A stretch of 64,000 nt of DNA from Onishia niordana (GTDB lineage: Bacteria > Pseudomonadota > Gammaproteobacteria > Pseudomonadales > Halomonadaceae): positions 682,001 through 746,000 of the forward strand of contig NZ_SDSD01000001.1 in assembly GCF_004798965.1 (NCBI RefSeq), written 5' to 3'. Below are positions 26,867-36,052 of this stretch, piece by piece (the stretch's first letter is position 1; each line of letters begins with the position of its first letter). Both the position numbers and the translations under genes were made by a program. The notes under the pieces are model-generated. The model ran no database searches and had not been told where the DNA came from. It saw nothing but the letters and a program-made list of their open reading frames with translations.

Positions 26867-26920
26867 GTACAACGAGGAACAGCGGGGAGGGGAATACAAC
26901 CAAACGTCGCGGCTTGATGT

Positions 26921-26997
<77 letters not shown>

Positions 26998-27059
26998 TTA
27001 TCAGCGCGGGCGTATGATAGCGAATCCCGCCGGACGAGGCCAGCGGGATTCGCGCTACA

Positions 27060-28097
27060 TTAGCTCATTGTGAGGATGGTGTAGGGCGCTTCGCAGGCAT
27101 GGCGCTCGTCGCGCTCATCGACGCTGCCCAACTCCAGGTTGCGATCGTTGTCATAGGCGACAAACAGGCGGTCGTGATCCAGCACGGCCAGGCCTTCGGC
27201 CTTGTGCTCGAACTCAAGCGGTAGGCCTTGGGGTGTGGTCACAAGCTCCGGCTCGCGCCCGGCACGGAAGTCCTCGAGGCTCATTTGCCACAGATAGCCG
27301 CCGATGTGCTCTACGCCATCCACTTCGTTCTCGAAGCTGGTCAGCAGGTAGAGCCTGGCGTGGTAGGGGTCGTACTCGAGGCTCGAGAGGCCGCACTCGA
27401 AGCGCACGCCATCGAAGCTGTCCGGGTCGAAGGCGTAGAACTCACGCATCTCGTCGAGGAACTCGAGGTTGCCGTTTTCGGTGATCTGGTAGTGGGCACC
27501 GACCACCCGGCTGACGTATTCGAAGTCATCGTGGGCTTGGCCCTGCTCGCGCACGCCAAACAGCAGCAGGCCGTCGCCAAGAACGCCGGGGATAGCGGCC
27601 AGCCCTTCGATCTTGTAGTACGGAAAGCCGATCGCGCCGTTGAGCTTGCCGCGCAGCTCCAGCGAGCCCTCTACGCCGTCGCGAGGGTCGGGATCGACCA
27701 CCCGTACCTGGTCGGGCTTGCCAAGCGGCCAGATCAGCAGGTGGTTGTAGTCGTTGAGGGCGTGACTGTCGGCATCCAGGCGATCAAAGCCGGTGGTGGC
27801 CAGCACATGGCGGCCATCGGCGCTCAGGGCGAAGTCTTCATACTTCACGGCCTGCTTGATCAGTGGCTGTGTGTAGTAGGTAAGCTTGCTGTCATCGGGC
27901 CCGGCATCGCTCATCGGCAGGGCGAAGCAGGCCGAGCGTTCTTCTCCGGGGATCGGCTTGTCGCTTGCCAGCATCAGCCGCTCGCCGTCATAGACCACCG
28001 CCGAGACTTCGGCATTGACCAGCTCGCCTTTGGCATCGCGCAGGCCGGCGGGAAAGCAATGAATGGTGCCTTGTTGCAGGATACTGGCGTGGGTCAT
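27060..28097 (-). CDS. Conserved hypothetical protein, beta-propeller-like
   Basis: 345 residues, no signal peptide. It has repeated short strand-like segments (YEDFALSADGRHVLATTGFD, YKIEGLAAIP, FECGLSSLEYDPYHARLYLL, EHKAEGLAVLDHDRLFVAYD) that suggest a propeller fold of the phytase-esterase-like or DUF3616-like kind. The recurring EGLA words resemble those families. GGAGG precedes the ATG. It is divergent from the YceI-like gene. The function is unknown. Confidence 0.7.
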   Translation of the reverse strand: MTHASILQQGTIHCFPAGLRDAKGELVNAEVSAVVYDGERLMLASDKPIPGEERSACFALPMSDAGPDDSKLTYYTQPLIKQAVKYEDFALSADGRHVLATTGFDRLDADSHALNDYNHLLIWPLGKPDQVRVVDPDPRDGVEGSLELRGKLNGAIGFPYYKIEGLAAIPGVLGDGLLLFGVREQGQAHDDFEYVSRVVGAHYQITENGNLEFLDEMREFYAFDPDSFDGVRFECGLSSLEYDPYHARLYLLTSFENEVDGVEHIGGYLWQMSLEDFRAGREPELVTTPQGLPLEFEHKAEGLAVLDHDRLFVAYDNDRNLELGSVDERDERHACEAPYTILTMS

Positions 28098-28166
28098 CGC
28101 GGTGTCCTCCGTAGTGGATTATGCTCAATACCTCCACGCTAACACGCCTGCCGGGAGACTCTGCCA

Positions 28167-28778
28167 GTGTTCACACGAGCTGCACAATCCGGACGCTGGA
28201 TCGCCTTTGCGGCCAGCCTCGCCTTCTTCACGCTGTTAAGCTTGCCCGCCCAGGCGGCCTGGCAACTGGAACCGGAGCGCTCGACGGTTGAGGCCACGGT
28301 GGTCGAAATTACGCCCAGCGGGCCGGTGCCGCACCAGCACCGGGTGCGCGCGCTTGCGGGCAACATCAGTGAGGATGGCACCCTGCGCCTGCCGCTACGC
28401 TTGAACCAGACCGATGTGCTGGACCGCCTGGGCAGCATGCCGATATGGCTCAAGGGCGTGACAGAAACGCCGCTAGCCACGCTGGTCACCAAGCTACCGC
28501 CGGCGCGCCTCAACGCCTTGGCGGTAGGCGAGTCCTTCACCGACACGCTGCTTTTCACAGTGGATGCCGAGGGTGTGGACCGCGAAGAACCGCTGGCCCT
28601 GCGCTTCACTCGCGAGAGCGAATCCCGCATTCGTGTCGCCACCGCCGAGCGGGTGGCAGTGGATGGCCGCGAGCTGATGGCCAATCCTACCCTGCGCACC
28701 GTCTTGTTGCTGCTCGGTTACGAGCAGATCGGCGAAGAAGTGCCGATGAGCCTGGATGCGACGCTGATTGATCGCTGA
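28167..28778 (+). CDS. Exported YceI-like protein
   Basis: 203 residues starting at GTG (GGGAGA about 9 bases before). An N-terminal signal peptide ends at PAQA (about residue 30). The mature part (WQLEPERSTVEATVVEI, RLPLRLNQTDVLDRLG, LRFTRESESRIRVATAERVA) follows the YceI pattern of a periplasmic lipocalin-like barrel that binds isoprenoid or amphiphilic molecules. It stands alone. The ligand is unknown. Confidence 0.72.
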   Translation: MFTRAAQSGRWIAFAASLAFFTLLSLPAQAAWQLEPERSTVEATVVEITPSGPVPHQHRVRALAGNISEDGTLRLPLRLNQTDVLDRLGSMPIWLKGVTETPLATLVTKLPPARLNALAVGESFTDTLLFTVDAEGVDREEPLALRFTRESESRIRVATAERVAVDGRELMANPTLRTVLLLLGYEQIGEEVPMSLDATLIDR

Positions 28779-28939
28779 GCCGCTTACCTTACGTGGTCTT
28801 GCTCGCCCTCCCTCGACCTTATCCCCTCTTTTGCACTGTTTGCCCTCCCCAGATTGCCGCTAACGCTGTGATGCGTTGGCGCGTTGGCGCGTTGGCGCTT
28901 AGCAGTTTAGGCCCGGCCCAGAAAGATCGCGGCATGACA

Positions 28940-28954
28940 ATTATGATTGATAAT
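28940..28954. promoter_or_regulatory. Fur-box-like site before the TonB receptor
   Basis: ATTAT-GATTG-ATAAT is a perfect 5-5-5 palindrome resembling the Fur consensus core (GATAATGATAATCATTATC). It lies about 100 bases before the receptor start in an AT-rich promoter patch. Confidence 0.5.
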
Positions 28955-29052
28955 GCAAATAAGAAAGATTATTGTTCGTGTAAAGACTGTGGACACACAG
29001 CACGAGGCTCACTAGAGGCCAACCCAGGATCAATCAAGGAACTGTTTTCGAC

Positions 29053-31197
29053 ATGTCTTTCGCTATGCCACACCCCCGACCGCCCTTCGCCCGCGCCATC
29101 CTGCCATTGGTCATCTGCGCTGCAATGCCGAACATGGCATTCGGTCAAACGTCTACCAACGGCCAACAAGCCAATGATGCGCTTGAGCCCGTCGTCGTCA
29201 CCGCCACGCGAAACAAGAGCCGGGCCGGCGAGTCCCCGCAGAAGGTCACCATCATCACCCGCGAGCAGATCGAGCAGCAGCTGGCGATCACCCAGGACCC
29301 GGGGCAGGTGCTCAGCAACCTGATTCCTTCCTACTCGCCCAGCCGCCAGAAGCTCTCCAACGCCGGCGAGACCTTCCGCGGCCGCTCGCCGCTGTTCATG
29401 ATCGATGGCGTGCCGCAGTCCAACCCGCTCCGCGACAGCAGTCGTGACAGCTATACCATCGATCTCTCCATGGTCGAGCGCATCGAGGTGATTCACGGCG
29501 CCAGCGCCGAGCACGGCTTGGGGGCCACCGGCGGGATCATCAACTATGTCACCAAGCGCGCCGAGCCTGGTGAGCTGAATCAGCATGTCGGCGTCAGCCT
29601 CACCAGCGATGATGACGTCAGTTCCGATGGCCTGGGCCACAAGCTGGACTACCAGGTCAGTGGCCAGCAGGGCGACTGGGATTTCCTGGCCGGTGTGACC
29701 CAGCAGAAGCGTGGCGTCTTCTACGACGGCAACGATGAGCCCGTCGGCACCGCCTATCCGGGTGAGATCCAGAACTCCGAGAGCTATGATGTCTTCGGCA
29801 AGCTCGGCTACTGGATCGACGATGCCCAGAACATCGAGCTATCCATCAATCGCTTCGAGCTCGAGGGAGAAGGCGACTACGTGCCGGTCACGGGAGACCG
29901 TGACAACGGGGTCGCCACCACCGCGCGCAAGGGCGACCCGGATGGCGAGCCGGGTTACAACAAGGTCACCACCGCCCGGTTGTCCTACTCGAACAGCGAC
30001 TGGCTGGGCAACGAGCTGGATGCCCAGCTCTATACCCAACGCTTCCGCGCCCAGTTCGGCACTACCCCCTACTTCCCGTATCAAGATGAGGCCGGCAACA
30101 CCCGGTACGACCAGACCCGCAACGAGTCCGACAAGGTCGGCGCTCAGATCACCCTGAACCGTCGCGGCCTGTTCAACGACTATCTCGACATCACCACCGG
30201 CGTCGACGTGCTGCAGGACGAGACCAGCCAGGTGCTGGTCGATACCGGTCGCACCTATGTCCCCGAGAGCCAGTTCCGCAACTACGCGGCCTTCCTGCAG
30301 GGCGATCTTCATCTCACCGATCGCCTGACCGTGCAAGGCGGCGTGCGCCACGAACTGGCCACCCTGGACGTCGATAGCTACCAGACCATCGATCGCAGCA
30401 ACGTCACCCAGGACAATGTCAGCGTCGACGGCGGCAGCCCGGATTTCGAGGAGACGCTGTTCAATGCCGGCCTGGTCTATCAGGCGACCGATTGGGCCCA
30501 GCTCTATGCCAACTACTCGGAAGGCTTCGGCATGCCGGACGTCGGCCGGGTGCTGCGCGGCATCGACACCAGCGGCCAGGATGTCGACAGCCTGCTGACG
30601 CTACAGCCCATCGTCACCGATAACCGCGAGATCGGCGCCCGCTTCGACTGGGAGCGCTACGGCCTCGAGCTGAGCTACTACGAGTCCAACTCCGACTATG
30701 GCGAGCGCCTCACCGAGGAGAACGGCACCTGGGTCGGCAACCGCGAGAAAACCGAGATTCAGGGCTATGAGATCACCGGCGAGGCGCGCTTGAACGATGC
30801 CCACCAGCTGCGGCTCTCCTACACTCACGCCGAAGGCGAATCCGATCAGGATGGCGATGGCAGCGTCGATACCGAGCTGACCGGTATCAACATCGCTCCG
30901 GACACCCTGAAACTCGGCTGGAGCGCCGCCTGGAGCGGCAAGCTCTCCTCACACCTGCAATATAGCCACCTCTTCGACCGCAGCGTCGATGACCCGGAGC
31001 TCGAGTTCGACGGCTACGGCCTGATCGATGCCTCCCTGGCCTATCGACTGCCGGTGGGACGCGCCAGCCTGGGTGTAGAGAACGTCACCGACGAGGACTA
31101 CTTCACCTACTATTCCCAAGCCGCCCGCATCAGCGACGATTACTACTTCAAGGGTCGTGGCCGTACGCTGACGCTGGGCTACCAGGTTGATTTCTAA
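29053..31197 (+). CDS. TonB-dependent outer-membrane receptor
   Basis: 714 residues. A signal peptide (cleaved after AFGQ, about residue 31) is followed by the TonB box region EPVVVTATRNKSRAGE, a plug domain (IEQQLAITQDPGQVLSNL, FMIDGVPQSNPLRDSS, VERIEVIHGASAEHGLGATG), and a 22-strand-type barrel ending in GRGRTLTLGYQVDF with a terminal Phe. It imports a ferric siderophore or similar ligand using TonB energy. A Fur-like palindrome precedes it and a strong terminator follows. The downstream units hold a siderophore exporter and an ABC importer. The ligand is unknown. Confidence 0.92.
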   Translation: MSFAMPHPRPPFARAILPLVICAAMPNMAFGQTSTNGQQANDALEPVVVTATRNKSRAGESPQKVTIITREQIEQQLAITQDPGQVLSNLIPSYSPSRQKLSNAGETFRGRSPLFMIDGVPQSNPLRDSSRDSYTIDLSMVERIEVIHGASAEHGLGATGGIINYVTKRAEPGELNQHVGVSLTSDDDVSSDGLGHKLDYQVSGQQGDWDFLAGVTQQKRGVFYDGNDEPVGTAYPGEIQNSESYDVFGKLGYWIDDAQNIELSINRFELEGEGDYVPVTGDRDNGVATTARKGDPDGEPGYNKVTTARLSYSNSDWLGNELDAQLYTQRFRAQFGTTPYFPYQDEAGNTRYDQTRNESDKVGAQITLNRRGLFNDYLDITTGVDVLQDETSQVLVDTGRTYVPESQFRNYAAFLQGDLHLTDRLTVQGGVRHELATLDVDSYQTIDRSNVTQDNVSVDGGSPDFEETLFNAGLVYQATDWAQLYANYSEGFGMPDVGRVLRGIDTSGQDVDSLLTLQPIVTDNREIGARFDWERYGLELSYYESNSDYGERLTEENGTWVGNREKTEIQGYEITGEARLNDAHQLRLSYTHAEGESDQDGDGSVDTELTGINIAPDTLKLGWSAAWSGKLSSHLQYSHLFDRSVDDPELEFDGYGLIDASLAYRLPVGRASLGVENVTDEDYFTYYSQAARISDDYYFKGRGRTLTLGYQVDF

Positions 31198-31244
31198 GGC
31201 AAGACGGCCACACGATCTAACGACAGGACACATGGTCTAGCAAC

Positions 31245-31273
31245 AAAGCGGCGCCCCTGAGGCGCCGCTTTGC
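31245..31273 (+). terminator. Rho-independent terminator after the TonB receptor
   Basis: AAAGCGGCGCC (31245-31255) pairs perfectly with GGCGCCGCTTT (31261-31271) around CCTGA. It lies 48 bases after the stop codon. Confidence 0.82.
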
Positions 31274-31324
31274 TATGGCCTGTCGGCCAGTGACGTATTA
31301 CGTCGACGCCCTTTCTTACACCAG

Positions 31325-31340
31325 ATTCTCATTTGATAAC
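31325..31340. promoter_or_regulatory. Fur-box-like site before the siderophore exporter
   Basis: ATTCTCATTTGATAAC matches the inverted Fur pattern with ATTCTCAT and TGATAA half-sites in a locally AT-rich promoter, about 110 bases before the exporter gene. Confidence 0.45.
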
Positions 31341-31450
31341 GCTTTGCATTTATTTTTGCACCGTGACATCATTTCTTCTTCTTCTATATCTCACGCAGTG
31401 GCGTTCTGCCCGCCAGACGCCCCTGTTTTCAACGACGTTCCACGACGTGA

Positions 31451-32914
31451 ATGACCATGCCGAATGCGTCAGCGCATGGCGGGAAGGTGCTGTTCAGTGT
31501 GCTGCTGGGGACCTTTACCGTTAGCCTCAATAACAGCGCCCTGAACCTTGCCGTGGCCGAGCTGATGGCGACCTTCGATGCTCGCGCTACCCAGGTGAGC
31601 TGGGTGGTGACGCTGTTCATGATCGCCATGGGCATGACCATGCCCCTGACCGGCTATCTGGCCGATCGCGTCGGTCGCAAGCGCATCTATCTGCTGGGCC
31701 TGTGGGGGTTTCTGGCGGGCTCCGCGCTCGGTGCCCTGGCCCCGAGCCTGGCCATCATCATCGTCGCACGTGGGCTACAGGGTGTAGCGGCAGGCCTGAT
31801 GATTCCGCTGTCCCTGTCGCTTATCTTCTCTGCCTATCCAAGCGACCAGCGAGGCCGTGCCAGCGGCATCTGGGGCTTCGCGGTGATGATTGCCCCGGCC
31901 ATCGGCCCAAGCGTCGGCGGCCTGTTGCTCGAGATCAGCCACTGGCGGGCGCTATTCCTGATGAACATGCCGTTCGCGGTGTTGGGGCTCGCGTGCGGCT
32001 ATCGCTATCTCGTCGCGGAACCCGCCAACCACCAACGCCGCTTCGATCTGCCCGGCTTTGTACTGATCACCCTCGGGATGGGCGCCGTGCTGTTCTCGCT
32101 CAGCCGAGTGGAAACGCCCACGGATCTGCTCCACGCCGGGTCCCTGCTGCCACTCACCATCGGTCTCCTGGCGCTGGCGGCCTTCGTACGCGTCGAGCGA
32201 GGCACCGTCGCGCCCCTGCTCGATCTAGGCCTGTTTGCCCATCGCGGGTATCGGCTCAGCGTCGCTCTGGCCTGCCTGCAGGCGATCATCCTGTTCGGCT
32301 GCATCCTGCTGGTGCCGCTGTGGATGCAGAATGCGCTCGGCTTCGGCCCGCTGGAAACCGGCCTGGTATTCCTGGCCACGGCAGTTGCTGCCGCCTGCTG
32401 CTCGCCGATGGCGGGACGCCTGATCGACCGCTACCCGCCACAGTGGTGCATCGGCATCGGGCTCGTGATCACCATGGCCAGCCTCACAGGACTCGCCACC
32501 CTGACCGAGGCCACTCCGGTATGGATGATCGCGGCCTGGATGGGTCTGCGAGGCCTCGGCCTGGGCTGCGCCTACCTGCCCTCCACCACGGTGGGTATCA
32601 AGGAGCTGCCCGAGCACCATGTCGCCCAGGCCTCGGCCATGAACAACATGGCCAGGCGCCTTGTCTCCTCGCTGGGAATCGTTGCGCTCTCGCTCTACTA
32701 CGACATGGCGGTCAAGGCCGCGCTGGAACAGGGACTTTCCTATGGCGAGGCGAGCGCCGCCGCGCTCCATCATGCCTTCCTCGCTCTGGCGGCGATCGCC
32801 GTGCTCTGTCTGCCGCTGGCCTGGCGCCTCGGTCACGCCTCGCGGGATACGGCATCAACCGCTACAGAGCCGGCGCCCCCGCTACAGACCGCATCCTCCA
32901 GGAGACCGCAATGA
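31451..32914 (+). CDS. DHA2-family MFS exporter, probable siderophore exporter
   Basis: 487 residues with about 14 hydrophobic segments, as in EmrB/QacA-type drug:proton antiporters. Motif A is present as GYLADRVGRKRIYLLG and motif C-like GVAAGLMIPLSLSLIFSAYP follows. The stop overlaps the substrate-binding protein start (ATGA), tying it to an iron importer operon. It is the likeliest exporter of the siderophore made by the minus-strand synthetase operon, in place of the SbnD type. The start is weakly marked; ATGs at 31451 and 31457 both fit. Confidence 0.88.
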   Translation: MTMPNASAHGGKVLFSVLLGTFTVSLNNSALNLAVAELMATFDARATQVSWVVTLFMIAMGMTMPLTGYLADRVGRKRIYLLGLWGFLAGSALGALAPSLAIIIVARGLQGVAAGLMIPLSLSLIFSAYPSDQRGRASGIWGFAVMIAPAIGPSVGGLLLEISHWRALFLMNMPFAVLGLACGYRYLVAEPANHQRRFDLPGFVLITLGMGAVLFSLSRVETPTDLLHAGSLLPLTIGLLALAAFVRVERGTVAPLLDLGLFAHRGYRLSVALACLQAIILFGCILLVPLWMQNALGFGPLETGLVFLATAVAAACCSPMAGRLIDRYPPQWCIGIGLVITMASLTGLATLTEATPVWMIAAWMGLRGLGLGCAYLPSTTVGIKELPEHHVAQASAMNNMARRLVSSLGIVALSLYYDMAVKAALEQGLSYGEASAAALHHAFLALAAIAVLCLPLAWRLGHASRDTASTATEPAPPLQTASSRRPQ

Positions 32915-33975
32915 AGACTCGCGCCCGGACCCGACGCCACTGGCTTGCGGCGCTACTGGCCGTTGCCACGGTGCTGGCCATCAGCGACAGCGCTGCCGGC
33001 GACGGGCGCAGCCTGACCAATGCGTTCGGCGACACTCAGGTTCCCGACTCTGCGCAACGCGTTGTCACCCTTTATCAGGGCGCCACCGACAGTGCAGTGG
33101 CGCTGGGGATCACGCCGATCGGTGTTGTCGATTCCTGGCTCGAGAAGCCCATGTATCGCTACCTGCGTGATGCACTCTCAGGCGTGGAGCACGTCGGCCT
33201 GGAGACCCAGCCCAACCTGGAGAAGATTGCCTGGCTGGACCCGGATCTGATCGTGGCTACGCGCTTTCGCCATGAGCGGGTCCGGCCGCTGCTTAAGAAG
33301 ATCGCACCGACCGTCGCCACCGAGAGCGTCTTCGACTTCAAGGCAAGCCTAGAGCTGATGGCCAAGGCCACCGGCCGAGAGCCCAAGGCGCGTGAACTGC
33401 TTGAGGACTGGGACGCGCGAGTAACGGACTTTCGCCGGCAAATCGCCGCGGCGCTGGGTGATGCCTGGCCGCAAAAGGCCGCCGTGGTCCGCTTCAAGAG
33501 CGACCATGTGCGTATCTACTCCACCGGATTCGCCGGCTCCATTCTGGATGAGCTGGGCTTCGAGCAGCCCGCCTCGGTGCAGGACCAGGGCTGGGGCATG
33601 AAGCTGACCAGCGAGGAAAACATCCCGGTCATGAATGCCGACGTGATCTTCGTGCTCCTGGAGCCGGACGACCCCGCCATTGCCGAGAACTACCGGCACT
33701 GGCGCTCGCATCCCCTCTGGCAGCGACTCGACGCCGTGCAGCGCGGCCGGGTCTACGAGGTGGACCCGGTCGACTGGATCATGGGCGGCGGCATTCTGGC
33801 CGCCAATGCCATGCTGGATGACCTCTACGCCCACTATGGGCTTGAGCCGAGCCCCGGAGACACCTTGGCAAACCCCGCTACGCCGACATCAGCACAGACG
33901 AATCCCGCCCGGGCATGCACCGGCAACTCTGATGCGGTTGACCTTTCCCCGACCGAGGCGCACGCCGCATGCTGA
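32911..33975 (+). CDS. Periplasmic ferric-siderophore-binding protein
   Basis: 354 residues. A signal peptide (to about residue 28, cleaving near SAAG) precedes a FecB/BtuF-type binding fold: QRVVTLYQGATDSAVALGIT, LETQPNLEKIAWLDPDLIVA, and the C-terminal lobe with MNADVIFVLLEPDD. It hands ferric siderophore to the FecCD permeases that follow. An unusual Pro/Thr-rich tail of about 30 residues follows the last lobe. CAGGAG precedes the ATG. Overlaps at both ends indicate strict co-translation. Confidence 0.9.
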   Translation: MKTRARTRRHWLAALLAVATVLAISDSAAGDGRSLTNAFGDTQVPDSAQRVVTLYQGATDSAVALGITPIGVVDSWLEKPMYRYLRDALSGVEHVGLETQPNLEKIAWLDPDLIVATRFRHERVRPLLKKIAPTVATESVFDFKASLELMAKATGREPKARELLEDWDARVTDFRRQIAAALGDAWPQKAAVVRFKSDHVRIYSTGFAGSILDELGFEQPASVQDQGWGMKLTSEENIPVMNADVIFVLLEPDDPAIAENYRHWRSHPLWQRLDAVQRGRVYEVDPVDWIMGGGILAANAMLDDLYAHYGLEPSPGDTLANPATPTSAQTNPARACTGNSDAVDLSPTEAHAAC

Positions 33976-34967
33976 GCCATCGTTTTTCACGCAGCGCGGG
34001 GCTGCTGCTGGGCCTCGCGGTGGTCGCGGCGGCCTTCGCGGCAAGCATGATGCTGGGTAACACCGACATCGCCCCACTGACCTTCGTGCAGGCACTACTG
34101 CATTACGACCCTTCCCAGGTCGCACACATCATCATCCTGAGGGAGAGGCTGCCGCGGGCGGTGATCGCCGCGCTGGTCGGCGCGAGCCTGGCCATTGCCG
34201 GTGCCCTGATGCAGACCATGACCCGCAACCCGCTGGCCTCGCCGAGCCTTCTGGGCATCAACGCCGGGGCCATGTTCTTCGTGGTGATCGCGGTCTCGCT
34301 GCTGCCCCTGCATACCCCGGGCGAATACATCTGGGCGGCACTGCTGGGGGCCCTGGTGGCCGCGGGCCTAGTGGTGGTGCTGAGTCGCGGTCAACAGGGG
34401 GAGCTCTCGCCGCTGCGGGTGGTGCTTGCCGGCGTGGCCATCACCGCCATGTTTGTTTCGTTCAGCCAGGGCCTGTTGATCATCGACCAGCAGAGCTTCG
34501 AGAGCGTGCTCTACTGGCTGGCCGGCTCCGTGTCCGGGCGCGAGCTGTCGCTGGTGGTGCCGCTGCTGCCGTTCTTTGCCATCGCCCTGGCGCTGTGTGC
34601 GCTACTCGTGCGACACGCCAATGCCCTGATGCTCGGCGATGACATGGTCAAGGGCCTGGGCATGCGCGCCGGCACCATCAAGCTGCTGCTCGGCCTCGCG
34701 GTGATCCTGCTCGCCGGCAGTTCGGTGGCGCTTGCCGGCATGATCGGTTTCGTGGGGCTGATCGTGCCGCACATGGCGCGGGGCCTGTTCGGCGTCGACC
34801 ACCGCTGGCTGCTGCCGGCCTGTGCCCTGCTGGGGGCAAGCCTGTTGCTGCTGGCCGATGTGGCCTCACGCTTCCTGATGGCGCCGCAGGATGTGCCAGT
34901 GGGCGTGATGACGGCCCTGATCGGCACGCCCTTCTTCATCTACCTGGCACGCAGGAAGCCGGCATGA
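33969..34967 (+). CDS. FecCD-family iron-siderophore permease (first subunit)
   Basis: 332 residues with about nine to ten membrane segments. Family motifs: RLPRAVIAALVGASLAIAGA, LMQTMTRNPLASPSLLGINA and GLIVPHMARG (coupling region to the ATPase). It forms a heterodimer with the next gene. It overlaps the binding-protein gene by seven bases and the next permease by four. No ATPase gene is in this run; the candidate lies at 45232. Confidence 0.92.
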   Translation: MLSHRFSRSAGLLLGLAVVAAAFAASMMLGNTDIAPLTFVQALLHYDPSQVAHIIILRERLPRAVIAALVGASLAIAGALMQTMTRNPLASPSLLGINAGAMFFVVIAVSLLPLHTPGEYIWAALLGALVAAGLVVVLSRGQQGELSPLRVVLAGVAITAMFVSFSQGLLIIDQQSFESVLYWLAGSVSGRELSLVVPLLPFFAIALALCALLVRHANALMLGDDMVKGLGMRAGTIKLLLGLAVILLAGSSVALAGMIGFVGLIVPHMARGLFGVDHRWLLPACALLGASLLLLADVASRFLMAPQDVPVGVMTALIGTPFFIYLARRKPA

Positions 34968-36034
34968 CCCTGATGCATTCCCAGCCCTCTTCTCCGCCCT
35001 CTTCCCTGAGACAGACCGGCCGCGCCAGCGCCGCCGGGTTCATGACCCGCTATGTGATCATCAGTACCTTGCTCGCTCTGCTGTTGCTGGCAAGCATCGG
35101 TTTGTCGCTCACGCTTGGCAGCTTCCCGACCTCGTTCGGAGACGTCACCAAGGCGCTGGTCGCGCCGCAGGATAGCGACATCGCCTTCATCGTCTGGGAA
35201 CTGCGCCTGCCGCGAATCCTGCTGGCGGTGCTGGTGGGCGCGGCTCTGGCCGTGGCCGGCGCCATTCTTCAGGGCATCGTGCGCAACCCGCTGGCCTCAC
35301 CGGACGTGATCGGCATCACCAGCGGTGCGGCCATGGCCGCAGTGGTATTTCTGGCGCTTTTCGGCACCGGCCTGAGTATCCATTGGTTGCCGGCCGCGGC
35401 ACTGATGGGCGCGCTGCTCTCGGCCCTGCTGGTGTTCCTGCTGGCCTGGCGGCACGGCATCACACCCACGCGCATGGTGCTGGTCGGCATCGGGCTCTCC
35501 GCGGCGATGGGCGCGGTGACCACCCTGCTGATCGTGATCAGCGACGATGCCGCCGCCATGGTCGCCTATGTGTGGCTGACCGGCAGCCTCTACGCCGCCC
35601 AATGGCAGGACGTACTCGGCATGCTGCCCTGGCTGCTGGTCGCCGTGCCGCTGTGTCTGACCCAGGCACGGCACATGGATGCCATGGCGCTCGGCGACCA
35701 GGTGGCCCAGGGGCTCGGCGTCAACGTCCTGCGAAGCCGGCTGTTGCTGATGGCCTGCAGCGTGGCGCTAGCCGGCGCGGCGGTGGCCTTCGCCGGCGGG
35801 CTCAGCTTCGTGGGCCTGATCGCGCCCCATATCGCCGCCCGCCTGGTCGGGCGAAGCTTTATCCGGCTGGTGCCCATCGCCGCCCTCGTCGGGGCGTTGA
35901 TCGTGCTATACGCCGACCTGCTCGGCCGGGTGGCCTTCCTGCCCAAGGACCTGCCCGCCGGCATCTTCGTCTCAGGGGTGGGCGCGCCCTTCTTCGTCTA
36001 TCTGCTGCATCGCACCCGCTACCAGCGTCACTAG
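34964..36034 (+). CDS. FecCD-family iron-siderophore permease (second subunit)
   Basis: 356 residues of the same family: LRLPRILLAVLVGAALAVAG, LQGIVRNPLASPDVIGITSG and VGLIAPHIAARLVG. An N-terminal extension of about 25 residues rich in Ser and Pro precedes the first membrane segment. It starts in the stop of the first permease (ATGA). The RraA-like gene follows 18 bases later. Confidence 0.92.
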   Translation: MTLMHSQPSSPPSSLRQTGRASAAGFMTRYVIISTLLALLLLASIGLSLTLGSFPTSFGDVTKALVAPQDSDIAFIVWELRLPRILLAVLVGAALAVAGAILQGIVRNPLASPDVIGITSGAAMAAVVFLALFGTGLSIHWLPAAALMGALLSALLVFLLAWRHGITPTRMVLVGIGLSAAMGAVTTLLIVISDDAAAMVAYVWLTGSLYAAQWQDVLGMLPWLLVAVPLCLTQARHMDAMALGDQVAQGLGVNVLRSRLLLMACSVALAGAAVAFAGGLSFVGLIAPHIAARLVGRSFIRLVPIAALVGALIVLYADLLGRVAFLPKDLPAGIFVSGVGAPFFVYLLHRTRYQRH

Positions 36035-36052
36035 GCGCTTGTTGGAGAACCT

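Larger units (their letters stand above)
26608..26920. other. Gene-free stretch between abiEi and tRNA-Ile
   Basis: About 310 bases without a credible gene. It contains the abiE promoter/operator repeat at 26646-26666 and an inverted pair of perfect DnaA-box words at 26818-26866, listed separately. No integrase, transposase or direct repeat of the tRNA end was found. Confidence 0.6.

Noticed and set aside
27228..28142. A 304-codon plus-strand frame opposite the propeller-like protein
   Set aside because: The minus-strand gene has a proper ribosome site and repeat pattern; the plus frame has neither.
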